From: Prochlorococcus marinus XMU1411
Lineage (GTDB): Bacteria > Cyanobacteriota > Cyanobacteriia > PCC-6307 > Cyanobiaceae
DNA length: 64,000 nucleotides
Reading direction: 5' to 3'
NCBI RefSeq assembly: GCF_017696075.1
Contig: NZ_JAAORI010000003.1
Span: 310,001 to 374,000, forward strand
A program made the translations under genes and the position numbers. Shown here one piece after another: positions 55,196 to 62,998 of this stretch (its first letter is position 1; the number at the start of each line of letters is the position of its first letter). Under the pieces are notes generated by a model that worked only from the letters and a program-made list of their open reading frames with translations, was not told where the DNA came from and did not search any database.

Positions 55196-55378
55196 TTACC
55201 TGAATCCAAAACCAGTTTTTAGTTCTTCTTTTTCTTCCCATTCACTAATAATTAGTTTCAGTAAACTTATAAGTTCTGAATTCGAAGCATCAGTATCTTT
55301 TTGTAGGTTTATACAAATGTTTTTTATTTCCTCATAAGCATTATCAATTAATATTGTTTTCTGATCTGGATTAGCCAT
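55196..55378 (-). CDS. Small helical protein (60 aa), paralogue of 57135 gene
   Basis: An acidic helical protein with Y-E-x-I-K...LQKDTDAS...IISEW. The same pattern occurs in the protein at 57135-57344 (YELIKEELSELQKETGCP...IQNEW), so the two look like distant paralogues. Function unknown. Confidence 0.55.
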   Translation of the reverse strand: MANPDQKTILIDNAYEEIKNICINLQKDTDASNSELISLLKLIISEWEEKEELKTGFGFR

Positions 55379-55384
55379 AGAATT

Positions 55385-55582
55385 TTAAAATGCTCCATTA
55401 CAGTTAAACCCACTGCAGTTAATAACCCTAAAGATATTCATTACAAAGTTGTGAAATCTTTCATCATAAAAAAATGCCCAGGTTGAGAATATAGCAAAAC
55501 CAGAGACTGCAAAAGCAGCATATTGAAGCCAATGTATGCCATAGCCGTCTAATCCATTTTTATCAAAATCAGAATTACCCAA
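55385..55582 (-). CDS. Small membrane protein (65 aa)
   Basis: It has one helix (LQYAAFAVSGFAIFSTWAFF) with soluble ends and two C-terminal Cys (NCSGFNC). It lies six bases upstream of the 60-aa gene on the same strand. Function unknown. Confidence 0.55.
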   Translation of the reverse strand: MGNSDFDKNGLDGYGIHWLQYAAFAVSGFAIFSTWAFFYDERFHNFVMNIFRVINCSGFNCNGAF

Positions 55583-55686
55583 TTGCTTTTTAACTTATAT
55601 TAAAAATTTTTTTTTAAAAAGGAGAGTTTGTTTTGAAAGATAAATTCATGTTTCTTTAAATTTAAAAATTTAAATAAATTAATAAT

Positions 55687-55941
55687 CTAAATAAAACCAG
55701 GTATTATCCACCCAAAAAAACCGTAGTTTATTATTAAAACTAAAAAACCAATCATAGCTAATCTCCCATTTGTTATTTCGGCATTTTTCCAATATTTACC
55801 CATATAGCTCTTAATTTCTTTTGATTTTTTATCTGTCAAATAATTCGGTTCTAAAGGTTCCTGTAACCTTTTAAACGCGTATAAAGAGAATTGAATTGTA
55901 ATTGCGATGATAACAACTATAAAACTAGTAAGAGCATCCAT
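55687..55941 (-). CDS. hli: High-light-inducible protein (Hli/Scp family)
   Basis: The 84-residue protein has an N-terminal hydrophobic segment and, near residue 52, the chlorophyll-binding signature WKNAEITNGRLAMIGFLVLIINYG. Hli proteins bind chlorophyll and carotenoid in the thylakoid and protect photosystem assembly and repair under stress. The N-terminal extra helix is longer than in the shortest Hli proteins. Confidence 0.92.
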   Translation of the reverse strand: MDALTSFIVVIIAITIQFSLYAFKRLQEPLEPNYLTDKKSKEIKSYMGKYWKNAEITNGRLAMIGFLVLIINYGFFGWIIPGFI

Positions 55942-56296
55942 TTTGAGAATTCATATGCGATCAATTAGTAAGCCAAAAAAAATGACATTTGTATGTATCA
56001 AAATTTTCCATATTTCTCATTTAATGAAATAGGGAAGTACGACTTAAATTATTAACAAATGTAACATATTTTAAAAAAATTAGTATGAATTCTTACTTTT
56101 TCTTTGGATTTGAAATTCTTAAACACTAGATTGATACAATTATGTGTCAGTTTTCTTTAGGAAGTTTTCTTGATGTAATCAAAGAATTAACTGTAATGTT
56201 TTTATTTTCCGCATCAGAAAGAGTATAATTATTTTTTTAATTAGGAGTATATTTTAAATATAATTTTATGAATAATTTTAAATAAACTAGTAATAA
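55942..56296. other. Largely gene-free AT-rich stretch
   Basis: Only one weak candidate is seen: a plus-strand frame from ATG 56142 to 56228 encoding 28 residues (starting MCQFSLGSF), preceded by a GATACAAT -10-like element. No RNA structure is apparent otherwise. It contains the hli promoter on its left side. Confidence 0.4.
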
Positions 56297-56416
56297 TTAT
56301 TTTTGTTTAATTTCGGGAAGATAGAATTTATTTCCTAATGTATAACCTATTGACATAAGTACGAATCCAATGAGTTGAGGTAAATGAGAATTTGCAAGTG
56401 AGATTTTTTCAATCAT
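56297..56416 (-). CDS. Small protein with one hydrophobic helix (39 aa)
   Basis: ATG at 56416; the sequence MIEKISLANSHLPQ is followed by a helix (LIGFVLMSIGYTLG) and a basic tail. Function unknown. Confidence 0.5.
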   Translation of the reverse strand: MIEKISLANSHLPQLIGFVLMSIGYTLGNKFYLPEIKQK

Positions 56417-56467
56417 TTCTCAGTAAATAAAATATTATACTAATAGAAAAATTTTGATTCCGTAAAT

Positions 56468-56641
56468 CTATTTTTTTTTGGAGTCTTTAATTTCACCAGA
56501 TTTTTTTAGTGAATTAACAAGTCTTTCATTTTCTGTTTTTAAATTTTCTAATGCAGATTTTGTGAATTGTTCTTTAGCCTCAAATTTTGCTGAACTTATA
56601 ACTTTTTTATTAGGAAGTTTTTTCTTCGGTTCTGGCTTCAT
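56468..56641 (-). CDS. Small Lys-rich coiled-coil protein (57 aa)
   Basis: ATG at 56641. The sequence is highly charged with a heptad-like segment LENLKTENERLVNSLKKSG. A similar segment (LKVLTNENDFLVKNLKKAG) occurs in the 41-aa protein at 60452, indicating paralogy. Function unknown. Confidence 0.5.
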   Translation of the reverse strand: MKPEPKKKLPNKKVISSAKFEAKEQFTKSALENLKTENERLVNSLKKSGEIKDSKKK

Positions 56642-56745
56642 ATTAAACAGCTTTTAGAAAATCTTAGAAGTTATTTTTTGTGTATTAGGTATTATTTTTT
56701 ACAGTTTTGTGGTTAATAATATTTGTTTACATAAGCAAATTAATC

Positions 56746-56952
56746 TTAATCTTTTGGGAGACGTAACCATCCAGTAGTCCATTCTGATTTTAGTTTTGCC
56801 CATGAGATCCTTTTAATATCTTTTTTATTTTTGGTTGGGAAAATATCAACCCATCTATCTTCATTTTTACCACCGTAAGATTTAACTTGAAAATGTCTAT
56901 TACCGTTAATTGTCTTCGGTGCTGTCCAACAAAGAGTAGGAGGCCATTTCAT
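56746..56952 (-). CDS. Small Trp-rich protein (TIGR02450-like)
   Basis: The 68-residue protein has KWPPTLCWTAPKTINGNRHFQV, DRWVDIFP and W-x-x-GWLRLP, the Trp/Arg pattern of TIGR02450, a short family of picocyanobacteria with unknown role. Complete length. Confidence 0.7.
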   Translation of the reverse strand: MKWPPTLCWTAPKTINGNRHFQVKSYGGKNEDRWVDIFPTKNKKDIKRISWAKLKSEWTTGWLRLPKD

Positions 56953-56978
56953 GTGAAATATTTAAAAGTTAAAAAAAA

Positions 56979-57065
56979 CTAAAGGTTGCTTTGACCAGTC
57001 AAAACTAAGCCATAATATGCGATCGTACCAAGAATAAGTACGATACCTAATATTCTAATAATCAT
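56979..57065 (-). CDS. Tiny single-helix membrane peptide (28 aa)
   Basis: ATG at 57065; the product is one helix (IIRILGIVLILGTIAYYGLVL) with a polar end, like the smallest photosystem and cytochrome subunits in size. I cannot match it to a known one. Confidence 0.45.
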   Translation of the reverse strand: MIIRILGIVLILGTIAYYGLVLTGQSNL

Positions 57066-57134
57066 GCTTTAATATTTTTAAATTCAAATTATTTTAAAGA
57101 ATTTTTATAAATTTGAGTTGAAGATTTAATATTT

Positions 57135-57344
57135 CTAATTTTTTCTTTTTTTATTTCTAACTATGGAGTGGCAAGACTCAGGATGCCATTCATTCTGAAT
57201 CTTGCCAATAAAATCATAAATAAATGAATCGGGACATCCAGTTTCTTTTTGAAGTTCTGAAAGTTCTTCTTTAATTAATTCATATACACTCGTTATTACA
57301 CCTAAATTTTCTTCTTGGGAGGGAGCCCATTTTTTATTCTCCAT
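57135..57344 (-). CDS. Small acidic helical protein (69 aa)
   Basis: It contains YELIKEELSELQKETGCPDSF and IQNEWHPESC, paralogous in pattern to the gene at 55196. Its start overlaps the end of the 63-aa gene by 11 bases, suggesting coupling. Confidence 0.55.
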   Translation of the reverse strand: MENKKWAPSQEENLGVITSVYELIKEELSELQKETGCPDSFIYDFIGKIQNEWHPESCHSIVRNKKRKN

Positions 57345-57525
57345 TAATATTTTTTAAATTATTTTCCACAATATCGTAATAGGTTATGTCTCCATAATCA
57401 GCATCTGAACAACATAAATCTCCATATAGTTCCTCCAACAAATCGTATGCTTCTGAATACTTATCAAAACTTTGAGAGGTTAATTCATCATCTTTCCCAT
57501 CAATTCTAATTATTTTGTAGTTCAT
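57334..57525 (-). CDS. Small acidic protein (63 aa)
   Basis: It has an alternating beta-alpha pattern (NYKIIRIDGKDDELTSQSF, AYDLLEELYGDLCCSDADY), acidic overall, with an adjacent Cys pair. It precedes and overlaps the 69-aa gene. Function unknown. Confidence 0.55.
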   Translation of the reverse strand: MNYKIIRIDGKDDELTSQSFDKYSEAYDLLEELYGDLCCSDADYGDITYYDIVENNLKNINGE

Positions 57526-57585
57526 GTTTTACTTATACGCAAAAATTATTTTTTTAATTATTAGTTTACTTTAAAAATAAAAATC

Positions 57586-57792
57586 TTATTTTGTAGTATT
57601 TGTTGGGTAAAGCTTCTGAATTTTATTTTTCTGAATTTCTATTTTTCTTTGTTCATATTTTTTTGCCATTATTTTTCTAATAAATAATTGTGGTATGAGC
57701 CAAACTAATGCAATAGCTACAGCCATGAAAGCAGGATTTCTCCATGTTAACCTAATAATCTCTTGTATAAATTCTTGATTGAAAATTTCCAT
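57586..57792 (-). CDS. Small membrane protein (68 aa)
   Basis: One helix (PAFMAVAIALVWLIPQLFI) is followed by a basic coiled tail (KKYEQRKIEIQKNKIQKL). Function unknown. Confidence 0.5.
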   Translation of the reverse strand: MEIFNQEFIQEIIRLTWRNPAFMAVAIALVWLIPQLFIRKIMAKKYEQRKIEIQKNKIQKLYPTNTTK

Positions 57793-57964
57793 ACAATAAA
57801 TTTTGATTATAAAAATATCTTCGCTTTCTTTTAAAAATCTTTGAATATTTCAATTAATTATAACCTTAAAAAATCTCATCAGGTAATATATAACTTTTTT
57901 CTTTTTCTAGTTTGTTTTTTTTTATATTTGGATTTAGATTAATTTTTTATTTTTTATTTTAAAG

Positions 57965-58630
57965 ATGCCAACTTATCTAATTACAGGATCAAATAGGGGA
58001 ATTGGATTAGAATTATGTAGGCAAATTCATAAGAGGGGAGATAATGTAATTGCAACGTGTAGGAAAGCTTCAAAAGAACTTAGAGATTTAGGAGTGAGAG
58101 TTGAAGAGAATGTAGAAATTTCTTCTGATGAGTCAATAACAAATTTGTGTAAAAAATTATCTGGAGTTAATTTAGATTGCTTAATTCATAATGCAGGAAT
58201 TTATGAATTTAATTCTTTCGAAAACTTAGATAAGAAAAGTATTTTGCGTCAATTTGAAGTCAATGCATTGAGCCCAATATGTATGACGCAATCACTTAGA
58301 CATCTTTTAAAAAGATCTTCTAAAGTTGCTTTTATCACAAGTAGAATGGGGTCTATTGAAGATAATACATCAGGAAGTTCTTATGGTTACAGGATGTCTA
58401 AGGTAGCCTTGTCTATGGCAGCAAAATCACTTTCCATAGATTTATCAAGAGAAGATATTTATGTAGCTATTTTGCACCCTGGGTTAGTAAGTACAAGAAT
58501 GACTGGTTTTACAAGAAATGGAATTAGTCCTGAAGAATCAGCAAATGGCATTTTAAAACGTATTGATTCTTTAAATAAAAATAATTCGGGGATGTTTTGG
58601 CATTCCAATGGAGAAATTTTGCCCTGGTAA
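57965..58630 (+). CDS. Short-chain dehydrogenase/reductase
   Basis: The 221-residue protein has the Rossmann motif TGSNRGIGLEL at the N-terminus, HNAGIYEF, and the catalytic YGYRMSK (Tyr and Lys). Substrate unknown; it resembles C-factor-like SDRs. A long inverted repeat follows at 58667-58701. Confidence 0.88.
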   Translation: MPTYLITGSNRGIGLELCRQIHKRGDNVIATCRKASKELRDLGVRVEENVEISSDESITNLCKKLSGVNLDCLIHNAGIYEFNSFENLDKKSILRQFEVNALSPICMTQSLRHLLKRSSKVAFITSRMGSIEDNTSGSSYGYRMSKVALSMAAKSLSIDLSREDIYVAILHPGLVSTRMTGFTRNGISPEESANGILKRIDSLNKNNSGMFWHSNGEILPW

Positions 58631-58666
58631 TATCTTTACCTTTGTATTGAAGAAATTTATATCGAT

Positions 58667-58701
58667 AATTTGTTAAAAAACTTTTAAGTTTTTAACAAAT
58701 T
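58667..58701 (+). terminator. AT-rich hairpin after SDR gene
   Basis: AATTTGTTAAAAAACTT and its near-perfect inverse AAGTTTTTAACAAATT form a stem of about 15 bp, 37 bases after the SDR stop. It is AU-rich, so it may be a bidirectional terminator or an mRNA-stabilising stem. Confidence 0.45.
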
Positions 58702-58762
58702 TCCTTCCATGTTTAATTCTTTTGGTTATCTTTAGAAAAACATTAGTAAAGGAGGTGATTCA

Positions 58763-58885
58763 TTGTCGTATCTACCGAAAAATGCGGTTAACAAAGGGAC
58801 CGTGAATTCAGTATCTTCATCACATTCATCGGTCTCTTTTTCTTTAATTAAGAAAAAAGGTTTCATCATCAATAGATTTATATAA
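58763..58885 (+). CDS. Small Ser/Lys-rich ORF with near-perfect Shine-Dalgarno (40 aa, candidate)
   Basis: AAAGGAGGTGATT, fully complementary to the 16S rRNA tail over nine or more bases, stands five bases before TTG at 58763. The product starts MSYLPKNAVNKG and is rich in Ser, Val and Lys. A good rho-independent terminator follows at 58909-58941. This makes a neat monocistronic unit. Function unknown. Confidence 0.5.
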   Translation: MSYLPKNAVNKGTVNSVSSSHSSVSFSLIKKKGFIINRFI

Positions 58886-58908
58886 ATCAATCACTTAATA
58901 ATCAAAAG

Positions 58909-58941
58909 CTCTGCATCTCAAGTAGTTGCAGAGTTTTTTTT
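58909..58941 (+). terminator. Rho-independent terminator
   Basis: CTCTGCA and TGCAGAG form a perfect seven-bp stem around an 11-base loop, followed by seven T. It ends the small transcription unit at 58763. Confidence 0.85.
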
Positions 58942-58971
58942 ATGAATTTAAATAGTCTTTCAAAATCTACT

Positions 58972-59073
58972 CTATCTTTTTTGGCCAAAATAAATTAGGG
59001 CTAAAAAAGATAAAGTGCTTACCAAAGCTATTAAATACCACCCAGTTGAGGAGTTGCTAGTTACTTCTGTCAT
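58972..59073 (-). CDS. Small single-helix membrane protein (33 aa), fourth in coupled operon
   Basis: ATG overlaps the stop of the 31-aa gene (ATGA). It has a polar Ser/Thr start, one helix (WYLIALVSTLSFLALIYF) and a GQKR end. Confidence 0.5.
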   Translation of the reverse strand: MTEVTSNSSTGWYLIALVSTLSFLALIYFGQKR

Positions 59074-59165
59074 TTAACTTTATTTTTGTCGAAGGAATTG
59101 ATTATTTGAGTGAAAATCACAATTGACATCATTAAAAAAACTAAAAGGATGTAAGTTACGTTCAT
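59070..59165 (-). CDS. Small single-helix membrane protein (31 aa), third in coupled operon
   Basis: ATG immediately follows the TAA of the 84-aa gene. It is nearly all one helix (YILLVFLMMSIVIFTQII) with a basic tail. Confidence 0.5.
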   Translation of the reverse strand: MNVTYILLVFLMMSIVIFTQIINSFDKNKVK

Positions 59166-59420
59166 TTATAGAAAAATGCTAATTATCAAAAAGATTATTC
59201 CTAGAACTACCGTAACAATTGCTGCATCTACTAATAAGTCTTTCCATGTATAGCTTTTAAGCATCCTTGTTTTATCTTCTTCACTCATAAGGTTTTTTAA
59301 CCATGTCCAATCTAAAATCTGTGTTAATGCAACACCAAAAATTAAATGACCAATCAAAATACCAATTAGATCAATTCTAGAAATATCTTTAGTGAGACTT
59401 TTAATAATAAAAAAGTCCAC
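59166..59420 (-). CDS. Small two-helix membrane protein (84 aa), second in coupled operon
   Basis: The GTG start shares a base with the upstream TAG (TAGTG), so translation is coupled. It has two helices, one near 18-38 and one C-terminal (VDAAIVTVVLGIIFLIISIFL), with an acidic/Lys loop between. Family not recognised. Confidence 0.6.
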   Translation of the reverse strand: MDFFIIKSLTKDISRIDLIGILIGHLIFGVALTQILDWTWLKNLMSEEDKTRMLKSYTWKDLLVDAAIVTVVLGIIFLIISIFL

Positions 59421-59647
59421 TAGCTTTTTTCTTTATTAGATAAAGCTCCACCTTCTTCTTTGTATTTTTCCCAAGCTTCACTTATTTTTGCTTTGGAGAA
59501 GTTTTGTTTTCCCTCAGAAAATTTATTTTTGAGATTATTAAAACTATTTGTCAGCTCTTTTTTTGTCGGTTCATCAAGGAAGTTTGATGTTAATTTCCAT
59601 AGGTACCAGCTACTAGCTAGAAGAAGAATTAATCCCAGTAATTGCAT
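59420..59647 (-). CDS. Small membrane-anchored coiled protein (75 aa), first in coupled operon
   Basis: It has an N-terminal helix (LLGLILLLASSWYLW) then a charged helical tail (KKELTNSFNNLKNKFSEGKQNF). It heads a run of four genes with overlapping or abutting ends down to 58972. Confidence 0.6.
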   Translation of the reverse strand: MQLLGLILLLASSWYLWKLTSNFLDEPTKKELTNSFNNLKNKFSEGKQNFSKAKISEAWEKYKEEGGALSNKEKS

Positions 59648-59737
59648 ATTGGTTTTTTACTATGCTACAACTTTTTAAATGGTTTCGATAAATTAATTTA
59701 TTTAATACCTGCAGAATTTTTTTGACAAAAATAAAAA

Positions 59738-59893
59738 TTAAAACTTTAACCAGTGGAAAAATATTCTATCAAGCAACCATATAGTTAAACCCCCTTCTAG
59801 GAAAGCTAACCAGTACATCCCATAATCAGAAAATCCCATTTGTTCTTTTACTGTTTTAATTAATTTTTTATGAGCTTGAATTAGATCTTTCAT
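59738..59893 (-). CDS. Small protein with one hydrophobic segment (51 aa)
   Basis: ATG at 59893; a basic helical start (IQAHKKLIKTVKEQM) is followed by a Trp-rich hydrophobic segment (MYWLAFLEGGLTIWLLDRIFF). Looks like a real gene; function unknown. Confidence 0.55.
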   Translation of the reverse strand: MKDLIQAHKKLIKTVKEQMGFSDYGMYWLAFLEGGLTIWLLDRIFFHWLKF

Positions 59894-59908
59894 GAACAAT
59901 AAAATTTT

Positions 59909-60160
59909 TTAAACCTGCTGAATTTCTTTAATCAAAAAACCCTTCCCATAACAAGATAAACAGGTTTTAGTTTCATCTAATGAAATTCTTAGAAAACCTA
60001 CACCATTACATTTGAAGCAATTTACTTTAGATGTTGAGTAAAGTTTTGACTTAATTTTAGCAGCACGGTTTAAGTAAGAAACAGTTTCTTTACGACCGTT
60101 TGCTTGAGCAGCTTTATTTAAAAGCTTTTTATAATTGACTTTTAGTTCTTGGGTATTCAT
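59909..60160 (-). CDS. Small DnaJ-type zinc-finger protein (83 aa)
   Basis: An N-terminal helical half is followed by two CxxCxGxG motifs (CFKCNGVGF and CLSCYGKGF), the zinc-binding repeats of DnaJ, without a J domain. The ATG at 60160 is preferred over the ATG at 60190 because family-like sequence begins there (MNTQELK). It may act as a thiol/zinc chaperone; inference. Confidence 0.7.
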   Translation of the reverse strand: MNTQELKVNYKKLLNKAAQANGRKETVSYLNRAAKIKSKLYSTSKVNCFKCNGVGFLRISLDETKTCLSCYGKGFLIKEIQQV

Positions 60161-60451
60161 TTTTTGATAGAAACAATGACTCGAAAACATGGAAAATTAT
60201 TGTTTATATAATTAAAAAACTAGGAATTTTCCGTTTATATTTCTGATCTGATCTCTTATTGAGATTAAAATAATATAACTAGGATTTGATTTATATGTTT
60301 AGTATCTGAAGTATTAACTTGAATATTTAATAGAAATTTTATATTTGACAATTTAAAAATATTTATGTGATCATTCAAGAGAATTATTTCGTACAAGAAA
60401 GGGATTTTTGAAAATTTTGTTGTTTAAAAATATTTTTTTAGCTCTAAAAAA

Positions 60452-60577
60452 TCATCCAGCCTTTTTGAGGTTTTTTACTAAAAAATCATTTTCATTAGTA
60501 AGGACTTTGAGCTTAGACTTTTCTAACTCTTTTTTGATTTCGTGATTTAAATCCTTTTTTGTCTCATTTGGGTTCAT
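60452..60577 (-). CDS. Small Lys-rich coiled protein (41 aa), paralogue of 56468 gene
   Basis: ATG at 60577; MNPNETKKDLN is followed by a helical segment ending NENDFLVKNLKKAG that parallels the 57-aa protein at 56468-56641. Function unknown. Confidence 0.5.
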   Translation of the reverse strand: MNPNETKKDLNHEIKKELEKSKLKVLTNENDFLVKNLKKAG

Positions 60578-61109
60578 AAGATTTGTTCTTAAAATTATTT
60601 AAAGACATTTGAGATCTTAGTGATCCCCAAAAAAAATTGTGGATAGTTTTTTTAAAAAGAAGATAATATTTTATTTTGCACATAGAAATTCAAATTTAAT
60701 CAACATATTGTGGAAAACCCTGTTGAAAAACTCTTAAAAAGTGGATAACTCTTCGGGAGCATTATCAAAACAAGCTTTTCTAGAAAAAGTTTTTAAGTAT
60801 TAATACTTCATCAAAAAAAATAAAATATAGTTTAAAAAGTAACACAATCTATTGTTATAACAGTGGGATCATCACTTTTTAAAAAAGATATATTTTTTAT
60901 ACCAGAAGCTCATGTTGATAAAAATTTTTAAAAGTTTTTTCTTGATATGTATCAAATTGAAAATTAAAGTGAAGAAAAATCAATCAAAACTTGAAATTTT
61001 TAATTTTTGTCATAGATGAAGTATAAATTGTTTAATTCGGTTTTCTCTATGAAAATATTTCTCAAACCTAAAGTTAATTAAATAAATTTAAGTTAGTTAA
61101 AAAAATTAA
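60578..61109. other. 532-base gene-free region with three DnaA-box-like sites
   Basis: No credible ORF on either strand. It contains TGTGGATAG (near 60638), TGTGGAAAA (near 60710) and AGTGGATAA (near 60740), each one mismatch from the DnaA box TGTGGATAA and in the same orientation, in very AT-rich DNA. This could be a DnaA-binding locus or chance. Confidence 0.4.
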
Positions 61110-61346
61110 ATGACACAAGAAAAAAAGGATTCAAAAAAATGTTCTGGAAAGAAAAACCTTATGTTTGCCTATGGTTTTATACAACTGGGTTCTAGTTTCG
61201 TATCGGCAATAGCATTAGCTGCAATAGCTTTTGGATTCTGTTCAGTAAAAAAGGAATCTAAACTTTTTAATAAATGTGTTGCAGAAATTATTGAAGATGG
61301 TGGCACCAACTCTGAGGCCGTAAGGTATTGCAATGGGGGCAATTAA
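61110..61346 (+). CDS. Hypothetical membrane protein (78 aa)
   Basis: It has a Lys-rich start, one long hydrophobic stretch (FIQLGSSFVSAIALAAIAFGF) and a Cys-containing tail (KCVAEII, RYCNGGN). The next gene starts 21 bases later. Function unknown. Confidence 0.55.
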   Translation: MTQEKKDSKKCSGKKNLMFAYGFIQLGSSFVSAIALAAIAFGFCSVKKESKLFNKCVAEIIEDGGTNSEAVRYCNGGN

Positions 61347-61367
61347 AATCCCTCTCAGATTAATTAA

Positions 61368-61610
61368 ATGGATTCAACCTGTGATTTGATTATTGATTCC
61401 TTAAAAGAGGAGCCAATTGGAGAAACTGATCTTTTTATTTGGTTCATAACAGATATTGGCATTGTTGCCCTATTTAAAAGAGAGGAAAACTTTGAAACTT
61501 ATAGTTCCAATGTCGAAATTGAGGCAAATAAAATTGCTTTAGATATAACTAAAGAAGAGAAAGAGTACCTCAAAATAAAAGAGAGACAGCTTTTCTTGTT
61601 TTATTCATAA
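61368..61610 (+). CDS. Hypothetical soluble acidic protein (80 aa)
   Basis: Acidic, with a short hydrophobic beta segment (LFIWFITDIGIVALF) and a charged C-terminal helix. Probably cotranscribed with the gene at 61110. Family not recognised. Confidence 0.5.
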   Translation: MDSTCDLIIDSLKEEPIGETDLFIWFITDIGIVALFKREENFETYSSNVEIEANKIALDITKEEKEYLKIKERQLFLFYS

Positions 61611-61630
61611 TCTAGAATTTAGTTCTTGAT

Positions 61631-61825
61631 TTAGTAAGATGGCTCAAGGTTAAAGGCTGGCTCCATAATATTGTTTTCGCTAATTAATTCGTAGGTTAGC
61701 TCTTTATTTAGGGCATTTATATAAGATGTATAAAGTTTTCCCCAAACGAATTCAAATTCATCTTTACTTAAATTCTTGAAAAGAATTTCTCCTTTAAAGT
61801 AAATGTGATAAGAATCATTCATCAT
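61631..61825 (-). CDS. Hypothetical small protein (64 aa)
   Basis: A compact acidic protein (YHIYFKGEILFKNLSKDEFEFVWGKL). An NtcA-like GTA-N8-TAC (61871-61884) lies about 46 bases upstream; this may be coincidence. Function unknown. Confidence 0.55.
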   Translation of the reverse strand: MMNDSYHIYFKGEILFKNLSKDEFEFVWGKLYTSYINALNKELTYELISENNIMEPAFNLEPSY

Positions 61826-61920
61826 GGAAAATTAATCTTATCCTTTTTAACGCAGTGATATATCTATGTAGTATTAGGTGCTACTAAAAAGAAATTTATA
61901 TTTGGAAGTTCGAAATACTT

Positions 61921-62232
61921 TTAGACTATCCTTGTATTCATTTTTTGTTTTTTAAATAATCCGACTGTTTCATCAAGGTCCATACACGGCTGAATACTAA
62001 TATCCATTAACCTTCTCCAGGGATGCCATTGCTTCCAAATTGTCTCAAGAGAATCTGCACTTACTACAGAATGTCCAATCCCATTTTGAACCATAAAAAT
62101 CCAAGAATGAACCTCATAGTTTTCAGGTCTGTTTTGGGGACCACCTGATTCGTACCAATTAATTAGCATTTCTGCCCCTTCTTCTTGATCCTCGCCATCT
62201 GTAAATTCGTAGGAAATCAAATACCTTTGCAT
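61921..62232 (-). CDS. DUF3303-like protein (103 aa)
   Basis: It contains WYESGGPQNRPENYEVHSWIF and GHSVVSADS, with a WHPW segment, matching the DUF3303 pattern (dimeric alpha-beta-barrel-like small proteins of unknown function). Complete length. Confidence 0.7.
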   Translation of the reverse strand: MQRYLISYEFTDGEDQEEGAEMLINWYESGGPQNRPENYEVHSWIFMVQNGIGHSVVSADSLETIWKQWHPWRRLMDISIQPCMDLDETVGLFKKQKMNTRIV

Positions 62233-62514
62233 ATAGATATTATTAAAATCTCTAAACTATTTTAACTCTAGATTTAGATATTGCCTCCCAATTTAATTAA
62301 TGCTATGAAGCTTATAGAAGAGATTATTTTAAATGACCGAAAGATTTGGGAAAATTAAAAAGAATATTTTGACTAATTTATCTTTTATAAATAAGACAAT
62401 CTTGAAGTATTTCCAAAACCATGATCTGTTTGTATAGCTCCAGTTAACAGATAAAATTTGATACTTTTTAAAATTTCTGAAATTAGTTAACATATTTGTA
62501 CTGTATAGATACCG

Positions 62515-62898
62515 ATGATAAATAAAAAGGATAGTAGTGATCCAATTGATAATTTAGAGTACGAAAAAGTTCTAGAGGAAGAAATAATTAATTCATACGA
62601 AAGTAAATTTCAGAAAGATACTGAAGAAGATAGTAAAAAGATTAAATTTTACAGACTTAAAAGAACTCCATTAGAAATACTAAATAGGACTTTTTTCTTT
62701 TTCTTTATTGGAAGTTTTCTTTTCTCTTTGTTTTTAGCTTATTCAGAAAGTAAGTTATGGTTCATACTTTATGTAATAAGTGCATTGTCATGTGTTTTCT
62801 ATACTCCTAATAGAAAAGCACTTAAAGAATTAATAGCAGCTTGGCCAAATATAGAGGATCTCATTAAAGGGAGGAGTTTGTGGAGAAAAGGCAAGTAA
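62515..62898 (+). CDS. Hypothetical membrane protein (127 aa)
   Basis: An acidic 50-residue N-terminus, two adjacent helices (FFFFFIGSFLFSLFLAY and LWFILYVISALSCVFY) and a basic C-terminus. It is followed at short distance by two coupled tiny genes. Function unknown. Confidence 0.6.
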   Translation: MINKKDSSDPIDNLEYEKVLEEEIINSYESKFQKDTEEDSKKIKFYRLKRTPLEILNRTFFFFFIGSFLFSLFLAYSESKLWFILYVISALSCVFYTPNRKALKELIAAWPNIEDLIKGRSLWRKGK

Positions 62899-62905
62899 AT
62901 AGATT

Positions 62906-62998
62906 ATGAAACCATTAATTTCATTTAAAAAGTGGTTATTAAATATTCTTGTGCCATACATTGAGGGCACCAACAAGAAAAAAAAGGATAAGAAATGA
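62906..62998 (+). CDS. Tiny basic protein (30 aa)
   Basis: ATG eight bases after the 127-aa gene; MKPLISFKKW, a short hydrophobic part and a Lys-rich end (KKKKDKK). The stop overlaps the next ATG (ATGA), arguing for coupled translation. The antisense frame over this region is rejected. Confidence 0.5.
   Translation: MKPLISFKKWLLNILVPYIEGTNKKKKDKK

Noticed and set aside
62333-62437. 34-codon plus-strand ORF (MTERFGKIKK)
   Set aside because: No ribosome-binding site, no neighbours that support it, and composition near random; left out of the annotation.
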